Source: Sphingomonadales bacterium 28-55-16 (lineage in GTDB: Bacteria; Pseudomonadota; Alphaproteobacteria; Sphingomonadales; Sphingomonadaceae). From it: DNA of 64,000 nucleotides. Both the position numbers and the translations under genes were made by a program. Each line of letters opens with the position of its first letter. Positions within the stretch are counted from its first letter, which is position 1. The stretch lies in the NCBI GenBank assembly GCA_002278855.1, contig NCGG01000003.1, positions 124,001-188,000 of the forward strand, given 5' to 3'. Under the pieces are notes generated by a model that saw only the letters and a program-made list of their open reading frames with translations, did not search any database and was not told where the DNA came from. Shown here piece after piece: positions 48,898 to 57,629 of the stretch.

Positions 48898-49662
48898 TTA
48901 GCCGAAGACCGCCAAGGCATAAGCTGCAACACACAAATACGACCCAAAGGGCAGATGCAAAACCCGCCTTTTGTCGCCGACATACGCCGCCGCTACATGG
49001 GCAAACCCAACGAGACACGCCAACAGGAGCGTAAAGGGCAAAAACTGCCACCCTAACCAGATACCAATCGCGCCGAATAATCTGGGATCACCGCCGCCCA
49101 TGCCTTCGACGTTCCGGAACTTTCTGAACCCCTGACGAATAGCCTCCAAGCATAGGTACCCGAAAATCCCACCAAAAGCGCGATCCGTCCAAACCATGTC
49201 AGGTAAGAGAAAATAGCCCCCTAGGCTGCCGGCTCCCGCAAGGGTCCATATAAGCCGATTAGGCAGCCACAACCGCTGATAATCGAGGATCATGAGTGGC
49301 AGCAAAAGCCAACCGAATATGGCCGCCGCCAAGGCCGCCTCGCTCGGCAGCATCAATATTGCAACCAGTCCCATCGCTGCGGAGGTGAGCTCAGTGTATA
49401 AAGCGCCTGCGCCGATGCCTTGGCCGCAATATCGGCATTTGCCCCTCAGCCACATATAGGAAAGAACGGGAACAAGATCCCCAACCGCAAGCACCGTTTG
49501 ACATGCGTCGCACCGCGATCGCCCATGCGAAACCTGCTCTCCACGTAACCAACGGCTGCATAAGGCAGCGGCAAAACTGCCCCAAATTGCGCCTAAGATG
49601 ACGAACGAGCTCAGCTGGTACCAGAAAGGTAGAGCGAAATGTACCTCGCCGAACGACCCCAA
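48898..49662 (-). CDS. gspO: Prepilin peptidase / N-methyltransferase GspO
   Basis: Cleaves and N-methylates pseudopilins of the type II secretion system. The 254-residue polytopic membrane protein has a cytoplasmic zinc loop with CDAC and CRYC, and the two catalytic aspartates in ILDYQRLWLPN and GMGGGDPRLFGAIG. The start appears to be TTG at 49662, 8 bases after the gspN stop; no ATG or GTG is available before the first helix. It is the last gene of the operon. Confidence 0.93.
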   Translation of the reverse strand: MGSFGEVHFALPFWYQLSSFVILGAIWGSFAAALCSRWLRGEQVSHGRSRCDACQTVLAVGDLVPVLSYMWLRGKCRYCGQGIGAGALYTELTSAAMGLVAILMLPSEAALAAAIFGWLLLPLMILDYQRLWLPNRLIWTLAGAGSLGGYFLLPDMVWTDRAFGGIFGYLCLEAIRQGFRKFRNVEGMGGGDPRLFGAIGIWLGWQFLPFTLLLACLVGFAHVAAAYVGDKRRVLHLPFGSYLCVAAYALAVFG

Positions 49663-49670
49663 AAACGTGC

Positions 49671-50366
49671 TCAGAACCTGCCCTTTTGTTCAAGCCGGTA
49701 GCCACCAGCCACTGGACGGAAACCCGCAAGGTTCAGGGTTGCTGCTTGATCGCCTCTGTTTGCATCAAGCGTTACCGCAATAGTGTATGAACCATCCGCC
49801 GACAGACGAATATCGGCACGCTCCATCGCCGACTGACTGACCAGAGGCAACAACAGACGCGGACCGTCGCAACGCGGTTTGCCCAGCATCCCGTTTTGCA
49901 GGTTAAGCCCAGATATGTTGTCGGAGAGAGACAGGCGCACTTGCCCAGCTGCGGCGATGCACCGCCCTGCTACAAAACGCGCGGAAAAGCTTTCAAATTG
50001 AATATTCTCTGCCGGAAATGGCGCCAGAAGCGATCCCACGGGCAAGGTCGCGGAAAAATCGTTCACCGATAAGCCACCAATCCCGCGTGACACCGACCCC
50101 TTTATACCAGGCGCCAATGGCGCATCGCCGCGCGATATCAACAATTCTGCACGGCCAAGAAATAGTGGCCAAAGCAAGATACGCGCATTGACATCACCAA
50201 TGGCCAAAGTGCCCAAGCGAAGATCGCGAACCGACCCATCCCATATGATACCCTCGATCTTGCGCGCGGTTACGCCTTCGCCAACGACAAGCACACGCAA
50301 GGGCATAAATATTACAAGGCAAAGCGCCAACAATGCGGTCAAGGCAAGGATGAACCGACGCCTCAT
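49671..50366 (-). CDS. gspN: Type II secretion system protein GspN
   Basis: Inner-membrane accessory subunit of 231 residues with one N-terminal helix (FILALTALLALCLVIFMPL) and a long periplasmic domain. Its segments LRVLVVGEGVTARKIEGIIWDG and LGTLAIGDVNARI are typical of GspN. Two periplasmic cysteines (in GRCIAAAG and GKPRCDGP) may pair. GspN is missing from many systems. It overlaps gspM by 4 bases. Confidence 0.88.
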   Translation of the reverse strand: MRRRFILALTALLALCLVIFMPLRVLVVGEGVTARKIEGIIWDGSVRDLRLGTLAIGDVNARILLWPLFLGRAELLISRGDAPLAPGIKGSVSRGIGGLSVNDFSATLPVGSLLAPFPAENIQFESFSARFVAGRCIAAAGQVRLSLSDNISGLNLQNGMLGKPRCDGPRLLLPLVSQSAMERADIRLSADGSYTIAVTLDANRGDQAATLNLAGFRPVAGGYRLEQKGRF

Positions 50367-50842
50367 TGCGCGCCCATCTGCATTTGGGCATCAACAGTCA
50401 CGGTTCCATTAGCGCCGGAACGCAAGGTGGCTGCACGCACAACGACATTTTGTGCTTCAAGCTCGGTCACCCAGGCTAGGAAGGCCGGCGCCCGCGCCTG
50501 CTCAATTCGAATACTGATTTGCCCCGGCGCGGCGTTCCCAGACTTTATGGCATCAAAACCTTTTTCAGCGGCGCTCTGGGTAACCAACAAGCCGATGTCC
50601 GTGGCGGTCTCGTGACCTGTTCGCGTCGCTGCCCCCTGTGTCGAAGCCACTAAGGCAACAATCCGCCCCCGACGCTGCACCGCCTCATCAAGGTTTAAGG
50701 TGGCTTTTTCTAAAGCGGAGAATGTCGGCAGAATGATTGCGAAAACAACAAGCGTTAGCGCGGACAAAACACCGGCGGTTGCCACCAACCATTTCTCGCG
50801 CTGATTCAGCGCTGCAAACCATAAACGAACCGACGCTATCAT
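50363..50842 (-). CDS. gspM: Type II secretion system protein GspM
   Basis: Bitopic assembly-platform subunit of 159 residues. The N-terminus RLWFAALNQREKWLVATAGVL leads into one membrane helix, followed by a periplasmic coiled coil and a ferredoxin-like domain (ISIRIEQARAPAFLAWVTELE). It partners GspL, whose gene overlaps by 4 bases upstream. GspL-M couple the ATPase to the pseudopilus. Confidence 0.9.
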   Translation of the reverse strand: MIASVRLWFAALNQREKWLVATAGVLSALTLVVFAIILPTFSALEKATLNLDEAVQRRGRIVALVASTQGAATRTGHETATDIGLLVTQSAAEKGFDAIKSGNAAPGQISIRIEQARAPAFLAWVTELEAQNVVVRAATLRSGANGTVTVDAQMQMGAQ

Positions 50843-51924
50843 GGCATCCTCATGGTTATATCTACCAATGTTGAACCGCTGGCATCTTGGCGCGGTGTGG
50901 CGGTAATCCGGAAACCGTCCTGCTGAATGCCCAAAAGTGTTTTGTTGATGTTATCCGCCGTGGGCCCGGCCAGCACAACGGACAAGATACCGTCAGGCGT
51001 GAAGCGAAGCTCGCGGACCGATACGTTTGGCGATGCCTTAACATTACGCCACAAGGCAGCTGAAAGCGGCGCAAAGCTTCCTTGAACAATACCCTTGCGG
51101 TTCAACGCACTGACAAGCGCGCTTTCGACTTGGATTATGTCCTGAATAGAAGGATCAATTTTCTGGGCAGCAACCAATGCGGTATCGTTTTCCGCACTGG
51201 TAGCGCTCCAATATCTTCCAAGCGTCACGAAAGTGGTCATCACCGTCAGGGCAAATATCGTCAGCAGTATCCGCAAAATCCACATGCGCTGATGGCTGGT
51301 CGTCCAAACGCGCCGTTCCCTTTTTGCAAACATGCCTTCGCGCATGTTCAGCACTGGCACGGCGCCTGCTGATAACAGCATAGCCTGCAAAGCGCTTTGT
51401 TCAATATCGACCGCTTGGCCGGCACCGACGAATATATCGCGGAGCATCTTCTCATCTGGAATGGCTATTCCCGGACCGCGCAATACGGCAACACCGTCCA
51501 GTTCGGCTCTGGCATAGCCGTCCGAACCTGTGTCCAACACGAGCGACAGCGGAATGACGATGTCCGGATTAACACCCTGTGCGATTAGCCGATCCAGGCC
51601 ATATTGCATGACCTCAGGTGTGATAGCGGCGGTCACCAAGGACCCGTCAAAATCAACCCCAGCGGTGCAATGCACCGGTCCAATTGACTCTTCGCACGCA
51701 CGCAGCTGGGCAACACGCATAGCTTGCCGCGCTTCAAGCTCAGGGAAGGTGAACCAACTATTTCGCACATCTTGAGGCGCGACAACCGCCATTATGGCTG
51801 TGTCATCTGCTGTTACCTCGAACGCGGATAAAGGTCCCGCTGCTTCCCACACGCCTTCAGATACCCGAAAAATGGTCGGGTCATCTTCTAATGTCGTAGG
51901 AAAACGCGTGAGGACTAAGGTCAT
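50839..51924 (-). CDS. gspL: Type II secretion system protein GspL
   Basis: A 361-residue subunit with a cytoplasmic actin-like domain (about 1-215) that recruits GspE, a single membrane helix near residues 220-240 (ILRILLTIFALTVMTTFVTL), and a periplasmic ferredoxin-like domain (SVRELRFTPDGILSVVLAG). ATG at 51924 was chosen because it overlaps the gspK stop (ATGA) and has GGAAGAAGA just upstream, over 51948. Confidence 0.91.
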   Translation of the reverse strand: MTLVLTRFPTTLEDDPTIFRVSEGVWEAAGPLSAFEVTADDTAIMAVVAPQDVRNSWFTFPELEARQAMRVAQLRACEESIGPVHCTAGVDFDGSLVTAAITPEVMQYGLDRLIAQGVNPDIVIPLSLVLDTGSDGYARAELDGVAVLRGPGIAIPDEKMLRDIFVGAGQAVDIEQSALQAMLLSAGAVPVLNMREGMFAKRERRVWTTSHQRMWILRILLTIFALTVMTTFVTLGRYWSATSAENDTALVAAQKIDPSIQDIIQVESALVSALNRKGIVQGSFAPLSAALWRNVKASPNVSVRELRFTPDGILSVVLAGPTADNINKTLLGIQQDGFRITATPRQDASGSTLVDITMRMP

Positions 51925-52907
51925 TCTTCTTCCCCCCAACTGCGCCACACAACGCGTGCAGGCGCCGGAGACGCAACAATCATCGATTGTCCAGCCAGAG
52001 TCAGTTCCCCAAACGAAACCTGCGTGTTCAAAAGGAAGTAATTGCTCGTCAGTTTAACTTGCCCTTGCACCTGAGAAGTCGGCTCAAGCGCCGCAAGTTC
52101 AGGTGCGGCCCAGAATCGAATGAGGCTTCCATAGCCACTTGATGGCCGCTTGGCGAGATAGCTCCGCGCAGACGAAATCTTCATCTGCCCCGGCGGAAAT
52201 AGCATCGCCAACAAAGGTGCCTGCTCAGGCAGCAAGGTGTTTACGTTCAATGGCGACAATGCTGCCTTCGGCAACGCACAAATCCAGTCCTGAAGCTTGG
52301 CATAGACAGCTGGTGTAACGCCCTTCACAGCCCGCAATTCGCTTGGATGCGCAAAGAGCCTATTCGCCGCCAAATATGGCGTTGCCGCAGATTGGTAAGC
52401 GTCATCTTCTGCGCCATTGGTAACCGGGGTAATATCGCTATCCGCCCAATCGGTGGCTGCCGCGGCTATAGTGCGCGCAGTATTTTCATCCGTACCCAAA
52501 GCGACCATCAAAGATGTCATCTGCGTCGTTCCTGTGGCATTTGACAGATAGCGCCCATCTGTGTCGGTCACCAGGCTGTTCAAGTTAAAACAATTGCCGG
52601 CATCGCGCAGTGAGGCGGTCGCTGAACCAAGCGGAATAGGCAGACTTTGACGCTTTCCGAGCCAGTTTCCTTCTAATGTGGTCTGTGCTGCATCGCGCGC
52701 TATCAAATCCTCAATCCGTGCGGCAGCAATCGCTTCGGCGGCGTAAGTAAACATGCGGGCTTGGGCCAAAGCGTTACCATTTGCGGTCAATTTGCTTGAA
52801 AGCGTCAGGCGATCAAGCGTCGTTGCGGCAATGACCGCAAGCACAGCAACCATAAGAAGAACCGACAGCAAGGCCGCGCCGCGCTCCGCTGGCTTGGGGT
52901 GCATCAT
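51921..52907 (-). CDS. gspK: Type II secretion minor pseudopilin GspK
   Basis: Tip pseudopilin of 328 residues. The prepilin-like start ERGAALLSVLLMVAVLAVIA has the short leader and hydrophobic helix but, as usual for GspK, no Glu at +5. A large alpha-helical globular domain (CFNLNSLVT.., PLNVNTLLPEQAPLLAMLFP) follows. It caps the pseudopilus together with GspI and GspJ. The start overlaps gspJ (ATGA). Confidence 0.92.
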   Translation of the reverse strand: MMHPKPAERGAALLSVLLMVAVLAVIAATTLDRLTLSSKLTANGNALAQARMFTYAAEAIAAARIEDLIARDAAQTTLEGNWLGKRQSLPIPLGSATASLRDAGNCFNLNSLVTDTDGRYLSNATGTTQMTSLMVALGTDENTARTIAAAATDWADSDITPVTNGAEDDAYQSAATPYLAANRLFAHPSELRAVKGVTPAVYAKLQDWICALPKAALSPLNVNTLLPEQAPLLAMLFPPGQMKISSARSYLAKRPSSGYGSLIRFWAAPELAALEPTSQVQGQVKLTSNYFLLNTQVSFGELTLAGQSMIVASPAPARVVWRSWGEEE

Positions 52908-53548
52908 TGTTCGGTGTCCGCATCAACACTGGGCTGCGGGACGCGCGTTTGTGCTCCGACGAGGAAAAGCAAGCGCTCCTCCGCCCGGCCCTTTACCGTC
53001 ACGCGCAATGCAACAGCGCGGGGCAAAGCATTGGCGTCTGCGGCGCTCCAGTCACCACGCCACTGTCCTTTATCGTCCCGATACTCGACATTGGCGGACG
53101 TAACATTTTCGAGCAAGGTCGCCGCATCTGCAGGGGCAGCACCATCCAACATCGGCCAACTCAAGCGCTTTAGTGCGCCGTTCTCCAGAACATAAGCAAC
53201 GCGTTGCAAGCCCGCCCTTGGCGCTGCATCAAAGTTCGACCAACCAGCCCTAACAAAGCCAAATAAGGCGCCAGAAACGGCCGCATCGCCTTGCGTAAAA
53301 GCGGGCACGGGTTGCCCTGACGAATCACGCATTGGCCGCGCAATAGCTTGCGCCAGATCACCTTCTAAGCTGTTGGCCAAACGGTGTGATAACGCCATTT
53401 CTTCCAAGCGCTTTTTCACGGCAATTTGCGTGTCAGTACCGGAGCGCAGAAGCATCACGCCGGCAACGGATATCAGCGCAAAGATCGCCAACGCCACGAG
53501 AAGCTCAATCAAGGTGAAGCCTTCTTCGGTACTTCGAGACGTGGTCAT
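52904..53548 (-). CDS. gspJ: Type II secretion minor pseudopilin GspJ
   Basis: A 214-residue pseudopilin. The leader ends before FTLIELLVALAIFALIS, with Glu at +5 of the mature protein, and a beta-rich globular domain (VAYVLENGALKRLSWPMLDG) follows. It overlaps its neighbours on both sides by 4 bases. It forms the tip complex with GspK and GspI. Confidence 0.92.
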   Translation of the reverse strand: MTTSRSTEEGFTLIELLVALAIFALISVAGVMLLRSGTDTQIAVKKRLEEMALSHRLANSLEGDLAQAIARPMRDSSGQPVPAFTQGDAAVSGALFGFVRAGWSNFDAAPRAGLQRVAYVLENGALKRLSWPMLDGAAPADAATLLENVTSANVEYRDDKGQWRGDWSAADANALPRAVALRVTVKGRAEERLLFLVGAQTRVPQPSVDADTEQ

Positions 53549-53937
53549 TGCTCGATCGGCCGTGCAATGGACAGGCGTGCCTTACGCAGCGCGGCGTTGC
53601 CTGTGCCGACCACCTGAATATCGATCATCACCAAACGACTATCGTCGGTAGGACTTGCGGTTGCCGTCCATAGCCACTTCCGACCACCATTAACATCTTC
53701 GCCGCGTGTTTCACCTAAAGTAGGTGGCACGGGGTTGGACAATATTTCAACCGCCACATTACGGGCAACCTGCCAAGCCATGCTGCTATCGCCCAAATTG
53801 CTTGTCGAACGCACAGAATATCCCTGCAACCGCACCATCGCCAGCGCAGCCAGACTAAAAATCGCCAAAGCAACCATGATTTCCAGCAAGGTGAAGCCGT
53901 TGCGTTGCGGACGGGGCTTAACGAACAACACGAACAT
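53545..53937 (-). CDS. gspI: Type II secretion minor pseudopilin GspI
   Basis: A pseudopilin of about 130 residues with the cleavage site NG-FTLLEIMVALAIFSLAALAM and a small beta domain. Its start overlaps the end of gspH. ATG at 53937 is used; GTG at 53931 has better spacing (6 bases) from AGGGG and may be the true start. It initiates tip assembly with GspJ and GspK. Confidence 0.9.
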   Translation of the reverse strand: MFVLFVKPRPQRNGFTLLEIMVALAIFSLAALAMVRLQGYSVRSTSNLGDSSMAWQVARNVAVEILSNPVPPTLGETRGEDVNGGRKWLWTATASPTDDSRLVMIDIQVVGTGNAALRKARLSIARPIEQ

Positions 53938-54412
53938 CCCCTGAAGCGGCCAGGGCAAGCGTTACCGCGACATTGTCATGTTTGATAACGACCTTGGCGG
54001 CACTGGAGGGCATCCCGGTGCTGTCAAACGCGACCCGCATTTGACGCGAATCGGTCAACTGAACCGACGTGCCACGTTGCCAGTCGGTGCTTGTAAAGGG
54101 CGCCTCTGACAAGGAAACCCAAGCTCCATCGTTTCGCGTTTCAAAACTATAGCCGGACGGCCGGATGGTGACCGCCATGCTACGTGACTGCACGATCGCA
54201 TTATCCCGCAACGCCGCAACACGGGCGGCAAAACGCTCTGCCTCGTCCCGCACCCCGCGCTCTGGCGAACGGACCGTCATCACGACTGCAGCACTGGCTA
54301 TGCCGATGATGAATATCACCACCATCAACTCTACCAACGTAAAGCCGCGCTCGCTTGCATTTATAATTCTAGAATTCGGCGCCTTAAGCGCCGTAAATAT
54401 CCGCATTTTCAT
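53918..54412 (-). CDS. gspH: Type II secretion minor pseudopilin GspH
   Basis: A ~164-residue pseudopilin with cleavage site RG-FTLVELMVVIFIIGIASAAV, followed by ERGVRDEAERFAARVAALRDNAI and a GspH/FimT-type beta domain. ATG at 54412 or 54406 is the probable start; both lie inside the last 30 bases of gspG, and a longer frame to 54550 would run through gspG and is not credible. It links the tip complex to the GspG fibre. Confidence 0.9.
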   Translation of the reverse strand: MKMRIFTALKAPNSRIINASERGFTLVELMVVIFIIGIASAAVVMTVRSPERGVRDEAERFAARVAALRDNAIVQSRSMAVTIRPSGYSFETRNDGAWVSLSEAPFTSTDWQRGTSVQLTDSRQMRVAFDSTGMPSSAAKVVIKHDNVAVTLALAASGDVRVVR

Positions 54413-54860
54413 TCTCGCCACCAGGCGCACCGTCTGCGCCGAGCGAATAAATATCAAAGGCACCATTTTTTCCGGGCATGCTATATTGATAAGGGCGGTT
54501 CCATGGGTCCATCGGCAGCTTCTTGATGTACCCCTCCGTACGCATTCCACCTGTTGTGGGCGGCGTTACGAGCGCCTGAAGCCCCAAGCCTGCATCGGGG
54601 TAGGTCAGATTGTCGAGCCGATAGGTTTCCATCGCTTGCCCCAACACGGCGATGTCCGCCTTTGCCTTTTGCACCATTGCCTTATCCTGGTTCGGGAGAA
54701 CATTGATAGCGACAATCGTGGTCAGCAAAGCCAAAATGAACAATGTCACCATCATTTCGACAAGCGTAAACCCGTTGCGTTCTAACTTGTTCTTTTTCCG
54801 TCTAAACTTGGCGGGTGGCAGATTTGGATCAGTGAACAGGTGAAACAATATGCGGAGCAT
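54384..54860 (-). CDS. gspG: Type II secretion major pseudopilin GspG
   Basis: Main subunit of the periplasmic pseudopilus, 158 residues. The cleavage site NG-FTLVEMMVTLFILALL follows an unusually long basic leader of about 30 residues. The C-terminal calcium-binding region LGADGAPGGENENADI and the segment KKLPMDPWNRPYQY are typical. It lies 2 bases after gspF. Confidence 0.94.
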   Translation of the reverse strand: MLRILFHLFTDPNLPPAKFRRKKNKLERNGFTLVEMMVTLFILALLTTIVAINVLPNQDKAMVQKAKADIAVLGQAMETYRLDNLTYPDAGLGLQALVTPPTTGGMRTEGYIKKLPMDPWNRPYQYSMPGKNGAFDIYSLGADGAPGGENENADIYGA

Positions 54861-54862
54861 GT

Positions 54863-56080
54863 CTAAAGTCCCGTAAGATTTTGAAGTTGAAGGATAGGCA
54901 GCAAAATTGCCAATATGATGACAGCCACAACGCCGCCCATGACGACTATGATTAATGGCTCAAGTAGCGATAACGCAGTGCTGGTAAAATTATCAAATTC
55001 GCGCTCAAGATATTCTGCAGCACGCTCAAGCATTTGATCAAGCTGGCCAGCGCTCTCACCACTGGCGGTGAGATATACAAGAAGCGGGGGAAAAACGCCA
55101 CTGGCGCGCATTGCACCCGAAAGGCTGCCACCACTGCGCACAGCTTCGACAATATCGTCATTGGCGGCGGAAAGAACCTTGTTGCGGATTGTGCCGCCTG
55201 TGAGGCGAAGTCCCTCCAGCAAGGGCAGTCGGCTTGCGACCATTGTCGCCAATGTCCGCGCCATCCGCGCGGCATGGAGGTTGCGCAAAAGCTTTCCCAG
55301 CAAAGGAATGCGCAGAACAGTGCGATCGACAGACATGCGGAAAGCGGGCCGCTTCAAACCTTGCGCAAACAGGAATGCGCCCGCAAAGGTGATGATGATC
55401 AGCAGCCAATAATAATTGGCCAAAAAAGCAGATATTCCAATGACAATCCGGGTGATGAGCGGCAGCTGCTGATCCACATTGTCAAATTGTTCAACGACGC
55501 GCGGGACAACGGACACCATCAATCCCATCACCACCAATATTGCTACCAATGACAAAATCGCTGGGTAGGCAAGCGCGCCAATGAGCTTGCCACGCATTTC
55601 TGCCTGACGTTCAAGCAAAACTGCGAGCCGGTCTGTGATCAACGGCAAGGTACCCGCCCCCTCGCCTGCTGCAATCATCGCGCGGTATAGGGCGGGAAAG
55701 CTATTGCTTTCACGTCGCATAGCTTCCGACAACCGTTGCCCCTCGACAACGCCTGCATGCACGCCAGTTAAAATCTGACGGACATGCGCTTGTTCGCTTT
55801 GGCGGCTGATCGTGCGTAACGCTTCTTCCAATGGCGATACTTGGGCCAATGAAGACAGCTGCCGTGTAAACAATGTCAGCTGTTTCCCATTTAACCGCGC
55901 TTGCCGCTTGAGGGGTAAATGTGCAAATGCCGACGCGCGCGCTTCGGCCGGCGCTACGGTTACGACATAAAGCTTCTTTGATACCAATTGCGCACGCGCC
56001 ATATCATCATTGGCTGCAGATATGCGCCCACGCCGTTCACGCCCATCTGGGTCAATTGCGTGATACGCAAATTCAGGCAT
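54863..56080 (-). CDS. gspF: Type II secretion inner-membrane platform protein GspF
   Basis: A 405-residue polytopic protein with two repeated helical cytoplasmic domains (FTRQLSSLAQVSPLEEALR; ARTLATMVASRLPLLEGLR), membrane helices between them and at the C-terminus (LIIVVMGGVVAVIILAILLP), and the signature GEGAGTLP / GESAGQLD. ATG at 56080 (MPEFAYHAIDPDG) is the family start and overlaps gspE by 8 bases. Confidence 0.94.
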   Translation of the reverse strand: MPEFAYHAIDPDGRERRGRISAANDDMARAQLVSKKLYVVTVAPAEARASAFAHLPLKRQARLNGKQLTLFTRQLSSLAQVSPLEEALRTISRQSEQAHVRQILTGVHAGVVEGQRLSEAMRRESNSFPALYRAMIAAGEGAGTLPLITDRLAVLLERQAEMRGKLIGALAYPAILSLVAILVVMGLMVSVVPRVVEQFDNVDQQLPLITRIVIGISAFLANYYWLLIIITFAGAFLFAQGLKRPAFRMSVDRTVLRIPLLGKLLRNLHAARMARTLATMVASRLPLLEGLRLTGGTIRNKVLSAANDDIVEAVRSGGSLSGAMRASGVFPPLLVYLTASGESAGQLDQMLERAAEYLEREFDNFTSTALSLLEPLIIVVMGGVVAVIILAILLPILQLQNLTGL

Positions 56081-57629
56081 CAACAATGTCTTCACGGCGT
56101 GAAATGCGAATGGCTTCCTCAGGCGTCGTATCGCCGCTGCGCACCAATTTGCGCGCCGCGGCACTAAGATTTGGCTGATTTACAAATGCGTGCCGCGACA
56201 GAATGGCTTCATCACCACCATCATTAATGAGCCGCCGAATTGTGTCATCAACGCGTACGGCCTCAAACACACCAATACGGCCCTGAAACCCTGTGTTGTT
56301 GCATTCAGGACAACCAACTGCCTTGTATACAGCGGTCCCTTTATCAAAACCGAGTAAGGATGCCGTATTTCCGTCGGCTTGAACAGTTTCGCGGCAAGCC
56401 GGGCACAATCTACGTACGAGCCGCTGCGCGATCACAGCTCGTAAAGTTGAGGCGAGCAGGAAAGGTTCAACCTTCATGTCGCGCATACGCGTAATCGCGC
56501 CCAAGGCATCATTTGTGTGGACCGTGGTGAGCACAAGGTGGCCCGTTAGAGCGGCTTGCACGGCAATGTCGGCGGTTTCGCGGTCCCGAATTTCGCCGAC
56601 CATCACAACATCAGGGTCTTGCCGCAAGATCGCACGCAAACCAGCGGCAAACGTCATACCTACTTTTGCATTCACTTGGGTTTGGCCAATGCCTTCAACC
56701 GCATATTCAACGGGGTCTTCTACCGTCAGGATATTACGCGAGCCGTCATTCAATCGCTTTAGGCCAGCGTATAATGTGGTGGTCTTACCCGACCCAGTGG
56801 GGCCAGTGACAAGGATAATACCATTAGGCTCAGCTAAAGCCTCACGCAGGATTTTGAGCGCGTCTTCAGACATGCCGAGCAGCTCAAGTGATATCCCCGC
56901 ATTTTCATTGTCGAGGATACGCATAACCACACGCTCGCCTGCGCGGCTAGGCAATGTCGATACGCGCACGTCAACCATTTTCCCACCAAGCGTCAGGCCA
57001 ATACGGCCATCTTGCGGAATACGACGTTCGGCGATGTCTAGCCGCGCCATGACCTTGATACGGCTCACGACCACTGGGGCAACATTGGCAGGCAGACGAA
57101 GCCGCTCTTGCAACACGCCATCTGCGCGCATGCGGATAACCAAGCCCGTTTCATATGGCTCAATATGAATGTCGGACACCCCCTGCCGGACAGCCTCGGC
57201 GATGATGCCGTTAATCAACCGGATAACAGGCGCATCATCTGCACTGTCGAGCAAATCGTCCGCACTGGGCAGCATATCCGACAATAAATCACCGTCATTG
57301 CTCCCAATGGAGCCTGCCATCGCGGCGGCGCTACCGTCCATCGCATAATGGTCTGATAAATAGCGGTCAAATACCTGATTATCGGCGATTTCAACGTCGA
57401 ACGGCATCGCTAAATAACGGCGGACCTCAAGCAGCATGACTGGATCGGCGCCCGCACGCATGGCGACCACCAAACGATCATTGTTTTCATGGCGAATGAC
57501 CAATCCATGCGCTTTGGCAAAGGCATAAGGCAAATCAAGCAAAGGTGCACCCTGCGCCGTTGCCCCGCGCACATCCTGTTCGTCCCGCGCCAACGTCTCT
57601 TGTTCTTCTGTCCCCTCAAGGCGCGTCAC
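56073..57629 (-). CDS. gspE: Type II secretion ATPase GspE
   Basis: Hexameric cytoplasmic ATPase of 518 residues. An N-terminal N1E/N2E region and Walker A GPTGSGKTTTL (276-286) come first, then the Asp box, the Walker B region DPDVVMVGEIRDRETA, and a His box (LTTVHTNDALGAITR). The zinc module has Cys409/412 and Cys440/443 (CPAC, CPEC). GTG at 57629 overlaps the gspD stop (GTGA). Confidence 0.95.
   Translation of the reverse strand: MTRLEGTEEQETLARDEQDVRGATAQGAPLLDLPYAFAKAHGLVIRHENNDRLVVAMRAGADPVMLLEVRRYLAMPFDVEIADNQVFDRYLSDHYAMDGSAAAMAGSIGSNDGDLLSDMLPSADDLLDSADDAPVIRLINGIIAEAVRQGVSDIHIEPYETGLVIRMRADGVLQERLRLPANVAPVVVSRIKVMARLDIAERRIPQDGRIGLTLGGKMVDVRVSTLPSRAGERVVMRILDNENAGISLELLGMSEDALKILREALAEPNGIILVTGPTGSGKTTTLYAGLKRLNDGSRNILTVEDPVEYAVEGIGQTQVNAKVGMTFAAGLRAILRQDPDVVMVGEIRDRETADIAVQAALTGHLVLTTVHTNDALGAITRMRDMKVEPFLLASTLRAVIAQRLVRRLCPACRETVQADGNTASLLGFDKGTAVYKAVGCPECNNTGFQGRIGVFEAVRVDDTIRRLINDGGDEAILSRHAFVNQPNLSAAARKLVRSGDTTPEEAIRISRREDIVDA

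Noticed and set aside
54413..54550. Extended N-terminus for GspH
   Set aside because: It would place about 46 residues entirely inside gspG before the prepilin leader; starts at 54412 or 54406 give a normal leader.
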